Counted from the first letter of the stretch, positions 1-9,940 are shown. The stretch is 64,000 bases of DNA from Zygnema cylindricum (GCA_037447655.1 JBBHKE010003041.1:62001-126000), one strand, 5' to 3'. A program made the numbers and translations. The notes: generated from the sequence alone by a model not told the origin.

Positions 1-37
1 CAACAGACAGCTATTTTTAGTAGGTTACTAAAAATAT

Positions 38-120
38 ACTTGACGGACCTGAGGTTTGATCCCGGTACCTGCGGTTCGTCAAGTTGACCGGTAGCGGTCA
101 GCTTTATCCTAAAAGACTAG
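38..120 (-). other. tRNA-like segment in LTR L1
   Basis: Read on the minus strand, an ACTTGACG stem closes with CGTCAAGT around a T-arm-like hairpin (48-65, loop ATCAAAC). A D-arm-like tract follows at larger coordinates. It lies at the same place as in the other E-type LTRs. Confidence 0.5.
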
Positions 121-724
121 GACCAAAGCTAAGTACGATGGTATGTGATAGATATATATTTTTGTTTGCGTGACTAAAATTCATTTAACTAGAACTTTAT
201 ACGGCGTACATAGATTCAGTTATATAAAGTACGTCGTACGACGCTAATTCGAAACGGATACTACGCATTTTATATCGACATCGGAACAAATGTCACGCAA
301 GCATTTATTACGGCTAAGATTGCGTTTGGCACAAAATCCAACGGCGCACATCATCGCCGAAATCCTGGAGTGGTCATTTTGGCGTTTTGTGACGTGGCAT
401 GACCTGGAGCCACGTGGAGAGATGACATTCGGTCATAGGAATTCCGAGGAATGTACGGACGAGTGAAAAGCGGACACGCGTCCATTTAATAGCCTTGTCG
501 TACATAGGCCGTACAAAAGGTACATCGGCAGTAGTACTTTTTGTGTACGATACAGTAATCTGATTGGTCCGTACTTCAGTAGATAGGAGTTATTAGAGAG
601 AATCAGGACTTAGAAAATTTAGGTAGATAGTCATCTCTCCCTTTGAGAGTTTGTACAAATTGGCATTTTTGCTGCCTCATAACTTATCGCCTGGTTGGCC
701 GTTTTCAGTGATTCTTTTTGCTAC

Positions 725-759
725 GGACTCAGGGGAGTCCAAGCTACACAGGGGTGCAG
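725..759 (+). other. twin leader hairpins in LTR L1
   Basis: GGACTC-AGGG-GAGTCC (725-740) is followed after AAG by CTACAC-AGGG-GTGCAG (744-759, one mismatch). The same paired structure recurs in the other E-type LTRs. Confidence 0.6.
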
Positions 760-874
760 TCAAATTGTCAGTTTGCCTTCTGAGGCAGAAGTGGTTGTGG
801 CTTAAAGTGGGTTAGTTAAATACTATCTAGAGGCTTCCTGTATTCTGTAGTCCAATGGAGGACACAGAATTGCA

Positions 875-1934
875 CCAACCACCCACCCGAGCTATAATTT
901 CAACAAAAGACAATCGAAAACAAAGATGGTAATAGAGTCCACGACACAATGCTACAGTTCTCCAACAGAAAGATTTATTAGATTCTCTAAGGGTTTTCTC
1001 AGGAGACAGTAGTGAAAAAGCAACCTGTCTCCTTTGGCACCAAGTGCCTTATACAACCAAAATTTCTCCTACATCAGGTGCCAAAGTCAAAACAATGCCA
1101 AAAGCCAATCAGCAACCAGCAATTGTTATCGTACTGACATAACACAAAATAGGTTGCACTACACTCAGGGCAAAAAGTTAGGCGACTGGCTCTGGCTGGA
1201 TTTGCAGCCTAAAGTCCTCCTATGGTACAGTAATCGGCCACAAAGTCCTTAATTGACGTAAAACCGCCTAACTTTGACCCAACGTAATAAATGCTCTTCC
1301 CATCTGTTAGGAATGAACTAACATCCTATTGACCGCTAACAACAGAATCTAAAAGACAATCCGAAAAGATACGTGACTTTCCATTATATACTCCTCCGCT
1401 AGAGCTACATAGAACAGATGCCATGTCATGGAGCTGCCACCGTTCAAACAGACTAACTCCACCGTTCCAACAGACTAACTCCACCGTTCCACCTCCGTTA
1501 AAGTTGAACTAAAGTGCGTTGTGCTCTTAGGTGAAACATTAAGGATCTTATCCAGTTGGTTGTCCTCCCCTTCCCTGTGCGCTGGGGTCCGTACGTAGTG
1601 GAATGAGGCCCCAAAAATCCTGGGAGTAGAAATGTGTCGAGAGTGCACACGAGCTTGACAGCTATCGAGCGTGCTTGGGAACCGTGATGTTTAGGAGAGA
1701 TGTCGGAGGAGGTGTGCATGAGAGACCTGCAATCCACCCTAAATGCTGATGTATCCTCGGATGCGTGACCATGCCCTTCTCTGTCCCTTCCCCCTTAAGG
1801 ATATGCATACGTAATAATGAGGGAGCAAGTGAAAACGAAAAGTTACCCCGTACCTCCCCAAATCCCCCCCCTCTTAGTCGCGCGTGACTTAGAGGATAAG
1901 ACAAATTAGCCGCCAAATTCGTAGTCCCCACAGA
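875..1934. other. no gene recognised
   Basis: No coding domain is visible on either strand. The right part may be the untranslated tail or LTR of the gypsy relic that starts at 1935. A short tandem repeat lies at 1437-1493. Confidence 0.5.
1437..1493 (+). repeat. 22-bp tandem repeat, about 2.6 copies
   Basis: The unit CCACCGTTCCAACAGACTAACT occurs at 1437-1458 and 1459-1480 with one substitution, followed by a 13-bp partial copy. Confidence 0.8.
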
Positions 1935-1976
1935 ACCACAGACTGGCGGGTTGAGAGCGAGGCTCCCAAGTTAGTG

Positions 1977-2459
1977 TCAGGCAGAAGACATGTCATCTTT
2001 GGTGACACCGTTCACACACTGATAAGAGTTCGGGTGAGGAGAGCAGATTGTAGACAAATGATTACGAGGGCGGATCTGCAAAGTAATGAGGTGGAAAGTG
2101 GGTTCGTCCTCTAGCCCTCGTAGATGGCAAGGCGCCACATTGATTTGATTCTCCTTAATTTTGCGGCCATCTTTCCTCTCCAAGGTTAGAACCCCTTTGT
2201 TAGAGACCTCCACTACTTTTTGAAACACAAGTCCGGCCGAAATGTCTAAAGTGTTCTTCTTATATTGCATGCGATACACAAAATCCCCGAGCAAGAATCG
2301 TCGTAGCCGAGGGACATAATTACCGCTCCTGCGTTGGGAATACCAAAGTTGATTTCTGTGTTGAGCAGCTTCTAAATTGCCAATAGCCAAAGTTATATAC
2401 AGGTCAAATACCTTGGCCCTGTCAGCAATCATCTTCTCCACAGTCCCTCGGTTGTCCAT
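1977..2459 (-). pseudogene. Ty3/gypsy integrase C-terminal region (relic)
   Basis: An open stretch of about 160 residues follows the integrase core in the same orientation. It contains the usual post-core pattern of gypsy Pol: a segment rich in R and Q (QHRNQLWYSQRR), then a small beta domain with GDFVYRMQYKK and a region ending NVAPCHLRGLEDEP. It is separated from the core at 2658-2951 by frame breaks, so it is a decayed part of one integrase. In an intact element this part would help bind DNA or chromatin. Confidence 0.7.
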
Positions 2460-2657
2460 TTGTGGAAGTACAAACGCTTGAGCCGGTGCACCTCGAGGTA
2501 GGATAGGATGTCGGCAAAAGAGAATAAAGTAAGAGCTATAAGAATGGAGGGAAGCCTACCTACTGAATCCGTTTCCTATAGCAATCTAAGGCACCCGTTT
2601 GTCCCATTCCCCCAAATCCTCTTCCACTGTATATTTCCGTAGTGACCGTTTTACTAT

Positions 2658-2951
2658 CTACACGCAATTTTTGGCCAAGCCGTTAGTTTTGGGGTGGTCT
2701 CGACTGGTCAACCGGTGGTCAATGAGGAACTTCTCCAGAATGCTAGAAAATTCTCCGGCAAACTCGTACCCTTGATCAGTTAGAACTTCGGCCAGTGCTC
2801 CAAATTGGGACAGCACTCTTTGCAAAAATGCGTTTGCGATTGTTTTGGACTCCTTCCGGGGGAGAACCACCACTTCGATCCATTGAGAGAAGTGTTCAAT
2901 CTTTACCAAGACAAAACGGTTTCGTCTCCGGCTGGTTGGAAATGGTTCCAA
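2658..2951 (-). pseudogene. Ty3/gypsy integrase catalytic core (relic)
   Basis: The translated segment has the RNase-H-like integrase core order: FVLVKIEHFSQWIE, then the second catalytic aspartate in VLTDQGYEF, then SRDHPKTNGLAKNCV. In functional integrases the last motif carries the catalytic glutamate (NGxAE); here that position is lysine. The protein would have inserted cDNA into the genome. With the lost glutamate and broken frames on both sides it is inactive. It continues from the zinc-binding segment just upstream in sense (2970-3330). Confidence 0.85.
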
Positions 2952-2969
2952 CAGATCTTGTGACCATTT

Positions 2970-3330
2970 TTAAAACATCCCCTGGATGGCGAGGGAGTGA
3001 AGTTCCGTTCCCCTCTTCTTGTCAAAATTCGTTATCACTCGGTCACAAAAAGGGCACGTGTGAACCACACGATTTACCTGGGCGCGCAACTCGTGCCACC
3101 AGTATGACCCTGTGACCAATGAAGTGGTGTGTTTGTGTCCGAAGTGTCCGCATTGCAGGTGAAGATGAGCAATGAGGGTTTTACAATCTCCAGGAGGAGG
3201 AACCACTTTCCTCTTCCCATCGGCCCATTTCCTAAAAAGAATGCCTCGGTCCCATTCATACATTGCCATCTGGGTCTGAACACGGGACAAGTGAATTCCG
3301 GCCAAGTTGGGAAGAGGACAACCTTTTTGG
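2970..3330 (-). pseudogene. Ty3/gypsy integrase H2C2 zinc-binding domain (relic)
   Basis: The segment reads HLHLQCGHFGHKHT, then YWWHELRAQVNRVVHTCPFCDRV. This is the HHCC zinc-binding module typical of the integrase N terminus in gypsy elements. It lies directly before the integrase core on the same strand, with one frame break between them. Confidence 0.8.
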
Positions 3331-3434
3331 ATAGACTGAAGGGAATCGCGGTCATTGCAAATATCCTTGAGGCCGACTCCAATGGGAGCCTACCCCTCCA
3401 CGTCTACAACAAAAGTTGACGGTTCCCCTGCAGC

Positions 3435-3781
3435 TTAATGTAACCAAATAAAGGCAGAAAAAGCCCGGATAAGTCCCAGGCTGAGCTCAGGGTCCTCATC
3501 GTGGCGAGCCCCAGTAGTGTCTCTGGTGGAAAGGTCTAAATTCTTGCTAAATCCGTCTGCATTCCCATGGATCTCCTCGGCTCGGTGGATGATACTGAAA
3601 TCGTAATCTTGCAAGATGAGAACCAATCTGGCCAGCTTGCCGGTCAACTTAATGTTCTCCATTATCTATTTGAGGGGCTGGTGATCCGTAATATGGGTGA
3701 AGTGTACTCCATAGAGGTAAGGCCTGAAATATTGGATGGCACACACTGCAACGAGTAATTCCCTAAGGTAACTGTTGTAAT
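3435..3781 (-). pseudogene. Ty3/gypsy RNase H C-terminal part (relic)
   Basis: The minus strand reads LRELLVAVCAIQYFRPYLYG, FTHITDHQPLK, a TAG stop, then LARLVLILQDYDFSIIHRAEE and NADGFSKN. These are hallmark motifs of gypsy RNase H, and the stop replaces the tryptophan that usually follows TDHQPLK. The upstream part and the reverse transcriptase are missing: the relic is cut at about 3781, where copia C1 begins. Confidence 0.85.
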
Positions 3782-3806
3782 TCCCCTTATCTGGTTTCCT
3801 TCCAAC

Positions 3807-4103
3807 TCATCTCCAATAAGGTTTCACTCCCTTTACATTTGAGGTAAAGAATTTATTTTTAATGTAATTGGCACACTTTATTGCTTCTCCCCAAAATCTC
3901 TTTCCTATTATCTTGTGGGCCAACATACTGCATGCACTATCTCCTAGTGTTCGATTCAACCTCTCAGCTACCCCATTTTGTTCCGGGTTATATGGTACAG
4001 TTTTCTGGTTCTTCACTCCCTCATCTTTCAGATATTCCGCAAACTGGTTAGAGGTATATTCCACATTATTACTCCTTATCCTCTTAATGGGGGTTTCATG
4101 CAA
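3807..4103 (-). pseudogene. copia integrase core, C1
   Basis: The segment contains EYTSNQFAEYLKDEGV and NPEQNGVAERLNRTLGDSA, the second half of the copia integrase core with the catalytic glutamate in NGVAE. The second catalytic aspartate motif (normally RSDNGGEY) has decayed to RSNNVEY. The reading ends at ANYIKNKFF...KPYWR, where the element is truncated. Confidence 0.85.
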
Positions 4104-4187
4104 CTTCTCACTCCATGCTTTATATTCTTTAAAGTAAGTTGATGCTTCAGACTTTGTTTTTAGAAAGTAGACTCTAGAGTATCTAGA

Positions 4188-4466
4188 TTAGTCATCGGAT
4201 ATTATCATCATGAACGTCTTTCCTCCAACCGAAGGTACTTTTGCAGGTCCCCAAATATCTCTGTGGACCAAGTCTAATACTTTCTCACCTATATATGTGG
4301 CGGCTTTGGGAAAGGGAAGTCTGTGAGCCTTACCTTGAGCACAACCACTACAATCATCGATCATTTCATTATCCCCAAACTGAATGCCTTGTAGTACCCC
4401 AAGCTTTTTCATGTCCCTCAATCTATCAAAATGCACATGCCCCAACCGCTTATGCCAAATCATCAC
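4188..4466 (-). pseudogene. copia GAG-pre-integrase zinc domain and integrase start, C1
   Basis: The segment reads WHKRLGHVHFDRL, then DDCSGCAQGKAHRLPFPK, the HHCC zinc module. The first integrase strand follows (HRDIWGPAKVPS, GGKTFMMIISDD), with the first catalytic aspartate in HRDIWGP and the DD at the end. The frame breaks before the rest of the core. Confidence 0.85.
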
Positions 4467-4931
4467 CTAAAGAACACCAACATAGTAAGCATTCTTCTTT
4501 TCATTACTCAAGTTAAGCCTAAACATTCCTTGCCAACCCTTATCTGCCCTGAAGTAAACTTCATCCCCATACTTAGTTGTAAAGACTCCCATTCTAGTGA
4601 AGTTATCAAACTCTTTGTCATCTAACACAGACGTAGAGACAAGATTTTTACTCAGCTGGGGAATGTAAAGTACATCTGAGAATGTAAGTATAGAAGTCTT
4701 ACCCTCCACAAAGACTTTAAAATCTATTGACCCCACTAGATCTGTAGTAACCACTCTCCCATCCCCATACTCATCAGAGGACTCATCCTCGATTTCTCCT
4801 GTCACTTTTGTAACCACAAGTGCTTTTTTCTTCCCTCCAAAAGAACCCCCTCCACGGTTCTCTTGGAGCCTCAGCTCCGACAGCTTGACAAAATCTGCGA
4901 TGAAGTACTCAGTTTTTTGCAAAAATGACAA
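4467..4931 (-). pseudogene. copia protease region with active site deleted, C1
   Basis: The C-terminal half of the protease region is present (EYGDGRVVTTDLVGS, TFSDVLYIPQLSKNLVSTSV). The segment that holds the catalytic D-S-G-A motif in the related elements O and F is absent: the acidic linker (EIEDESSDE) runs straight into YGDGR. About 60 residues appear to be deleted, so no aspartic protease could be made. The codon after LYIP is CAG (Q) here, unlike the TAG seen in O and F. Confidence 0.8.
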
Positions 4932-5798
4932 AGGCCCTTAGAGAGCCTCGGTCCTCCAAAATGATCTCTTTTCCCTTTGTACAGTTTCATCGGGTCCTTC
5001 CCCCATCGGTCCCCTCCTGCTGCTAGAGCTTGAATGCACTTTCCTCCTCTCCTAATCTCCATTGTGTTTTCCTGCACAAGTATCATCTTGACCACTGTGT
5101 TCCATCTCCATAAACTATCACGCATTTCTTGTACTCGGTACACCATGTTCTCGTACTCATCTGGTAACTTCATGATAAAGGTGTTAACTTTCATTTTCAT
5201 TGTACCTGTCCACCCGGAACTTTCCATCTCCATATAAAAACAAAAAAGATCATTACAGTAATCTATCATCTTTCCTCCTTTGTAAGTGTAGCTCACTAGG
5301 TTTTGCTCAGCCAACTCCTGAATAGTTCCAGCTCTATAAATCTCCACCAAACTCACCCACAACTCCTCAGCCTTGTAAATGTGAAGATGAGGGGTGACCA
5401 AAGCTTGAGTGAGGTGCCTCAAAATAAAGTTTTTGGCAGCCAAGTTTACATCCTCCCACATTTGAGTATCATTCTCCCCGTTCTTCACGGTCGACGCTCT
5501 CTGTACTCTAGCAATAAGAGTTAGGGGTGTCCCCTTCCCTTTCCCATTTTTTGGACACACTATAGTCCCCATCATCTACCTCCTCTGCTGAGGCAACCGT
5601 TGCTATATGAAACCTTACTCCTCCAAATCCTGGTGGAGTTTGCGAAGGTGGACGTTTCACTTGTCCACAGACGATACCCCAGTATCAATTTTCGCACAAA
5701 TCTCTCATCATTATGGCTTCCCAATAAATTAACCCAAATCCATTGAAGGTGGGCACCCTAAAGGGTGGGCCCATAACTTGTAATCGTGTGTCCTCCAT
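4871..5798 (-). pseudogene. copia Gag, C1
   Basis: Gag begins at the ATG at 5798, 20 nt inside the LTR, and reads MEDTRLQVMGPPFRVP through the primer site. A stop follows about 40 codons later; the remainder is readable as a gag domain of about 200 residues with LxxLVxxxHLILRHLTQ and YKGGKMIDYCNDL, ending in a broken CCHC knuckle (LCHFCKK). Gag would form the virus-like particle. Multiple breaks make this a relic. Confidence 0.8.
5764..5778 (-). other. half-tRNA-iMet primer-binding site, C1
   Basis: The sense sequence AGTTATGGGCCCACC directly follows the LTR. It is complementary to the anticodon-arm region of plant initiator tRNA-Met, with one mismatch at its first base. Confidence 0.8.
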
Positions 5799-5893
5799 TG
5801 GACCACAGAATACAGGAAGCCTCTAAATAATTTGTAACTAACCCACTTCATGCCACAACCACTACTGTCCAAGAAGGCAAAACGACATTTTGA

Positions 5894-5927
5894 CTGCACC
5901 CTTGTGCAGCCTTGACTCCCTTGAGTC
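5894..5927 (-). other. twin leader hairpins, C1 LTR
   Basis: On the plus strand CTGCAC-CCTT-GTGCAG (5894-5909) and GACTC-CCTT-GAGTC (5914-5927). The first stem has G-C where other copies have A-T or T-A at the same pair, a compensatory change. Confidence 0.7.
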
Positions 5928-6514
5928 TGTAGCAAAAAGAATCACTGAAAACACCCAACCAGTCGATATGTTATGAGCCGGCAAAAATGCAAATTTATAC
6001 AAAGCTCTCTTAGAGAGAGAGGTGACTACCAACCAAAATTTCCTAAGTCCTAAATCTCTCTCACAACCCCTATCTACTGAAGTACAAACCAATCATAAAA
6101 CTGTAAAGTATAGAAAAGGTACTATGGTCGATGTCCTTTCTGTACGACCGGTGTACGACAATACTACTTAGTGGACGCGTGTCACTTTTTCATTCCTTCG
6201 TATTTTCTCCAAGATTCGCGCGACCGAATGTCATCCTTCCACGCGGAGCCAGGTCATGCTACGTCCATAAAAGCCAAAGTGACCGTTCCGCGATCTCGGT
6301 GATGATGTTTGCCGTCGAATAAAAACCGGCATTAAATGTCGACCGTTGAAACAAATGTCCGATTCATTTGTTTCGTGTGAAATGACGTTCGCACTAAACC
6401 TTAACAAGTTTTATGTTCATTCGTCCATATTTTAGTTAAATGGTTTCAGTATTATACAATATTTTAAATACTTATCAAACCGTATATCTCCTAACGAACT
6501 TCTACAACAGACTG

Positions 6515-6573
6515 GTTAGAGCTAACGGCTACGCTGCGCTCTCCCGGTCAGGGGTTCGAGTCTTGCAGATCTC
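6515..6573 (+). other. tRNA-like segment in C1 LTR (strongest B box)
   Basis: AGC-TAACGGCTAC-GCT (6520-6535) has the D-arm pattern with A14, A15, G18, G19 and A21 equivalents. CAGGG-GTTCGAG-TCTTG (6549-6565) is a T-arm with a near-perfect pol III B box. Only 13 nt separate the two arms, so an anticodon arm is missing and this is not a functional tRNA gene. Confidence 0.6.
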
Positions 6574-6780
6574 AACCTTTTGTTGAGAGTGACTTAAGTC
6601 ACTCTTTAGTCCTTCCTATGGAGCTGAGGCACCCATGGCTCCATTGCTCTCTCTCTCCTTTAGTGACTACAAGAAGTATGGGGGCAGAAAGAAGATATTG
6701 AGGGAGGCTGCCTGCATTTTACTTATCTGTTTGCGCTAATTATTTTAGACATAGAAAATGCCAAAAAATTACTTATTTCA

Positions 6781-7751
6781 ACCCTGTTGTGGCTCTAGCT
6801 GTTCCCCTAGAGTCCAGTCCAGCTTCGCGGGTTCCACTTCCGCCAATGCTTCTAGTGGCCAACCAAAAAGGGAGATGTCGAATTCCAGCTCTACGTGTGG
6901 ATATGTCCCTTGCTCGGCTGCTAAAACGCTGCTACCGACAACTTCTTCTAAGCTGCCCTGTTCTGAGCCTTTGCTCCCCCCCAGTGAGGAAACTCGTGGG
7001 TTCAATGTGCTATCTGAATGTAATTTGGTGAATTTTCCCCTTCTAACCTCTCTCCTCCCCTTAAGTTGTAGAGTTACTTGCATGGCCAACAACTGTGGAG
7101 CTTCAAGGTATGTTGCTCGTGACTTTGGAGACTGGAGGCTTGAGAATGACAAAGAATCCTGCAGCACCCATGAAATTGCATTCAAATGCATATTTTTCTT
7201 GATTAAAATGCACCTTTTTGAGTTCGAAACCCTTGGTGCTGTTGTGGTTGTCGTTCGAAATCTCATTGCTTGTTTGTGTTCCTCAATACTTGGTGATGTC
7301 CACGTAGCGGCCGTATTGTCAAAGATCATCCCTGGTGCCCTTTTCTGGTAAACATGGCTGTAAGGGAAAGATACCAGGGTCTGTAAGGCCCTCCCTTGAT
7401 TTCCGGGCCAATTGTAACATAAGAATGGTGTTCGGTCAGCTGTGGTTACAAGGGTGGCCATTCGCCCTAGTCCGAGGATTTGTTCAACTGTGATGTTGAG
7501 ATCTGAAACTTGTGATTTTAACAGCTATTGGAGGATGGGAAGAGGAACCAAGTTAGTCCAATAAGCCCAAACTTGGTGGGGCTGTTATTCCAATCTAAGT
7601 TGCATCAAATACTATCTGAGTCCCAGAACCTTGGTCACTTGGTTCCAGCTGTTGACCACCTGTTTCCTTTTATCATCTGTGGGGTGTTCATTTTCCAAAG
7701 CGTACACGCTTGGCGTGTCTTGGCGTTCCTGTAACCCTTTTATTAAATCCT
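6781..7751 (-). pseudogene. gypsy-borne C5-cytosine DNA methyltransferase, C-terminal half (relic)
   Basis: In sense the relic starts at motif VI (VYALENEHPTDDKR), continues to HQVWAYWTNLVPLP (motif VIII region), then ALQTLVSFPYSHVY and the C-terminal motif with SNSKRCILIKKNMHLNAISWVL. These align in order with the copy at 31390-32382 (YILENL, HGVRSKWTNL, VLPTLVSYPISHAY, DPQSLSFVL). At least three in-frame stops lie in the first third. About 100 further residues after the methyltransferase, ending FGWPLEALAEVEPAKLDWTL, probably link it to the lost reverse transcriptase. It is bounded left by the LTR of C1 and right by copia K2. Confidence 0.8.
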
Positions 7752-7760
7752 TGAATTTTT

Positions 7761-8288
7761 CTAAGGATTATACACTCTATATCCTACAGATTCATCATCA
7801 TAGCCAAAAAATATCCCAAGTTTAGATTTCAGACTTAATTTCCAATTTGGAAGATTATCCAACATAAAACACTTACTTCCTAAGACTCTAAAGTGACTGA
7901 CATTTGGCTTCCTTCCTGTCCAAATATCATAAGGTGTTTTATCATTTACGGATCTGGTTTCTATTCTATATCTAATGTAAGAAGCACATTGAAAAGCTTC
8001 CCCCCAAAATTTTGGATCCACACCTTTATCCATAATCATAGATATAGCACATTCAGTCAAAGTTCTATTGAGTCTTTCAGCCACACCATTCTGTTTTGGA
8101 GTGTAAGGAACAGTAAACTCATGATAAATTCCATTTTCTTTCAAATATTCAGCAAAATCATTCGATACATACTCTCCACCGTTGTCAGATCTCAAAGCAA
8201 GGATCGGTTTCCCGTGAAGTTTCTCCGCCCAAATTCGGAAATGCTTGAAATGTGTAAAGACTTCGCTCTTTTCTTTCTTGAAGTACAC
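7761..8288 (-). pseudogene. copia integrase core, K2
   Basis: An open stretch of 175 residues carries ALRSDNGGEYVSNDF and TPKQNGVAERLNRTL, so the second aspartate and the glutamate of the DDE triad are intact. The C-terminal part includes FWGEAFQCASYIR, KTPYDIWTGRKPNVSHFRVLG and GYDDESVGYRVYNP, the standard copia integrase extension. It is separated by a stop from the first aspartate segment. Confidence 0.9.
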
Positions 8289-8957
8289 TCAACTACAACG
8301 TGAGTAGTCATTGGTGAAGGTAACAAGGTATTTGCTGCCACCAAGGGAAGGAACTTTGGATGGTCCACATACATCCGAGTGGATATGGCCGAGAAGATCA
8401 TTTGCGAGAAAATCCGAGGTCTGTGAAAGGGGAAGCTTATGAAGCTTTCTGAGAGCACAACCATCACAAAAATGGGATTCTTTTAGACCAAGCTTGACAC
8501 CTTCTATCATATTAGTCTTCACTATCTTTTCAAGCCTCTCATTATGAACATGCCCAAGTCTTTTATGCCACAAAACATTTTCAGAAAGGACAATGGAGTA
8601 CACAAAATCAACTTTATTAACCAGGTCCATCCGATACAACATGTTTGGGCCTCTAGTTCCCACTAAGGCTACTCACCCATCTTTGCTTACTATCTTTTTG
8701 CCTTTGCTCTAAAGGACATCAAAACCCTTACTCTTTGCAACTGAGGTAGAACACAAATTTTTCTTATATTTAGGCACATATAAAACATCATGCAAAGTTC
8801 TTTTTACAGCTTTGCCATCTATCTCACAATTTAGATCCATGATATCCTTAGCATTAGCTTCCACCGTGGCACCACAAGCATAGGGATAGGTGTCATATCC
8901 TTGAAATATGATTTGTTCCAACACATATGGGAGGAAATCTCGGAGTCCATAATCCAC
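8289..8957 (-). pseudogene. copia GAG-pre-integrase and integrase start, K2
   Basis: Residues LWHKRLGHVHNERL and HFCDGCALRKLHKLPL form the HHCC zinc module, followed by HIHSDVCGPSKVPSLGG and TFTNDYSRCS with the first catalytic aspartate. The upstream segment (8709-8957) holds the end of the protease domain (LHDVLYVPKYKKNLCSTSVA). The two pieces are separated by frame breaks at about 8664-8708. Confidence 0.85.
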
Positions 8958-9139
8958 CCGAGATCTTTCTCTCCCTCCATCATCTTGGCCATAGAAAAGA
9001 ACTCGGTGTCGTTAGATTTTTTAGGTAAACTGACAACCTCAAATTTCTCCTTCTCAGTCTCCTTCACCGGTTCCTCTTCCTCCGTTGAAAAAGCCGCAAT
9101 TTTGCTTGGAGGTTTTGGTGTAAATGGAGCTCCTCTCAC
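8831..9139 (-). pseudogene. copia protease N-terminal part, K2
   Basis: After an acidic linker (STEEEEPVKETEKEKFE) the segment reads LGWIMDSEISSHMCWNKSYF. The position corresponds to the catalytic D-S-G motif, which is intact in element M (WIMDSGSSSHMCW) but is D-S-E here, so the protease is predicted inactive. Copy K has the same change. Confidence 0.85.
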
Positions 9140-9253
9140 CTTCTATCCTTTGCGATAAGAACGTGTTTCACACGCTTTTATATACAAAGGACTGAATCTG
9201 TACAAATGACCATTATTTTAGCAATAAACACACCTTTCATACTGCTGAAAAGA

Positions 9254-9940
9254 CTAATTTCCTTGAAATCTATTATCCCTCTGAAAATGAGCATTGTAAG
9301 CTACAGCTGGCTTTCCACAATTAAATGCCAGCTGATTTGCTTCTTCTTCTAACACATACTCTATAGCTGTAGCTATATTCCAATGTGTCTTATCCAATTT
9401 TTTTAGTTCATAATAGGCACCTTTATATTGAGTAGGAAGCCCCCTCACTAGAATCATAGATTGGTGATAGTCAGGAAAAGAACCCCCCGAACATGCATTT
9501 TCTGCAGCTAAAAGTCTGAATTTATTACAGTATTCTGCCATGTTCCATCTGTATACTTATATTCCCAGATTTGCCAAACAGTTATAATCCAGTAATAATC
9601 TAATTCTGTGCATTAGCCTTAGAATATGTCTTTTTCAAAGCATCTCAGATTTTGATGCTTTAGTAGCCTGAATGTATGTCATATGCAACTCCTTAGATAT
9701 CATTAATTTTATTAGATGAAGAGCGTGCTCATTTTTTTTATCATAGCTAGCACCACTTTCTGCCATAGATCCATTAACAACATCAAAAAGCTTCACTTGT
9801 ACAAAGTAAGACTTGACAAGATCTGCCCAATACAAATATTCTCTCCCATCAAAAACCGGAATTCGTGAAGGTGGGCCCATAACCTGTTGTTCGGAGATAA
9901 CAGCTGGAACCGAAGACAATAAAGATGCCGGTGTAGTCAT
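9254..9940 (-). pseudogene. copia Gag, K2
   Basis: Gag begins at the ATG at 9940, 56 nt inside the LTR (MTTPASLLSSVPAVISEQ), and runs through the primer site as QVMGPPSRIPVFDGREYLYW. It is open to a stop near 9635, then resumes at 9254-9541 (NMAEYCNKFRLLAAENAC, MILVRGLPTQYKGAYYEL). A degenerate zinc knuckle (CVYC, stop, NNGH) lies near 9200. The same stops are present in copy K. Confidence 0.85.
9870..9884 (-). other. half-tRNA-iMet primer-binding site, K2
   Basis: The sense sequence GGTTATGGGCCCACC lies immediately after the LTR end CA and is a full 15-nt match to the complement of the plant initiator tRNA anticodon arm. Confidence 0.85.

Larger units (their letters stand above)
1..874 (+). 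mobile_element. E-type copia LTR, 3' end of an element or solo LTR (L1), cut by window start
   Basis: The sequence is colinear with the other E-type LTRs: tRNA-like segment (38-120), G-box region near 410, twin hairpin (725-759) and the terminal 20 nt that begin ATGGAG and end in CA at 874. The following bases are not a primer-binding site, so this is a 3' LTR or a solo LTR rather than a 5' LTR. About 150 bp of its beginning lie outside the window. Confidence 0.8.
3782..6780 (-). mobile_element. truncated E-type Ty1/copia element C1
   Basis: In sense order the element has a 5' LTR (5779-6780), a half-tRNA primer site (5764-5778), gag, a damaged protease, the pre-integrase zinc domain and integrase, and then stops abruptly at about 3782. 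RT, RNase H and the 3' LTR are absent. It separates the DNMT part of a gypsy relic (right) from the RNase H-integrase part (left), both on the same strand, so it probably inserted into that gypsy before a deletion. Confidence 0.85.
5779..6780 (-). mobile_element. 5' LTR of C1 (E-type, 1002 bp)
   Basis: In sense the LTR starts TGAAATAAG at 6780 and ends GATTACA at 5779, next to the primer site. It holds the TTTTCTA box near its start, the tRNA-like segment, a TATA-like GTATAAAT, the twin hairpins and the terminal ATGGAG tail shared by E-type LTRs. Confidence 0.85.
7752..9884 (-). mobile_element. K-type copia K2, gag to integrase only
   Basis: This block repeats the first half of element K (12656-14788) at roughly 99% identity by eye, including the same stops. 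It uses the K 3' LTR (9885-10725) as its own 5' LTR and ends at 7752, just after the integrase segment GYRVYNP. RT, RNase H and a distal LTR are missing. It abuts the DNMT relic on its left. Confidence 0.85.

Noticed and set aside
6515-6573. A real nuclear tRNA gene in the C1 LTR
   Set aside because: The D-arm and T-arm are good, but only 13 nt separate them, no anticodon arm fits and no acceptor stem pairs.
6778-7351. A plus-strand protein of 197 residues opposite the DNMT relic
   Set aside because: No recognisable domain; the minus strand aligns motif by motif with the other DNMT copy.
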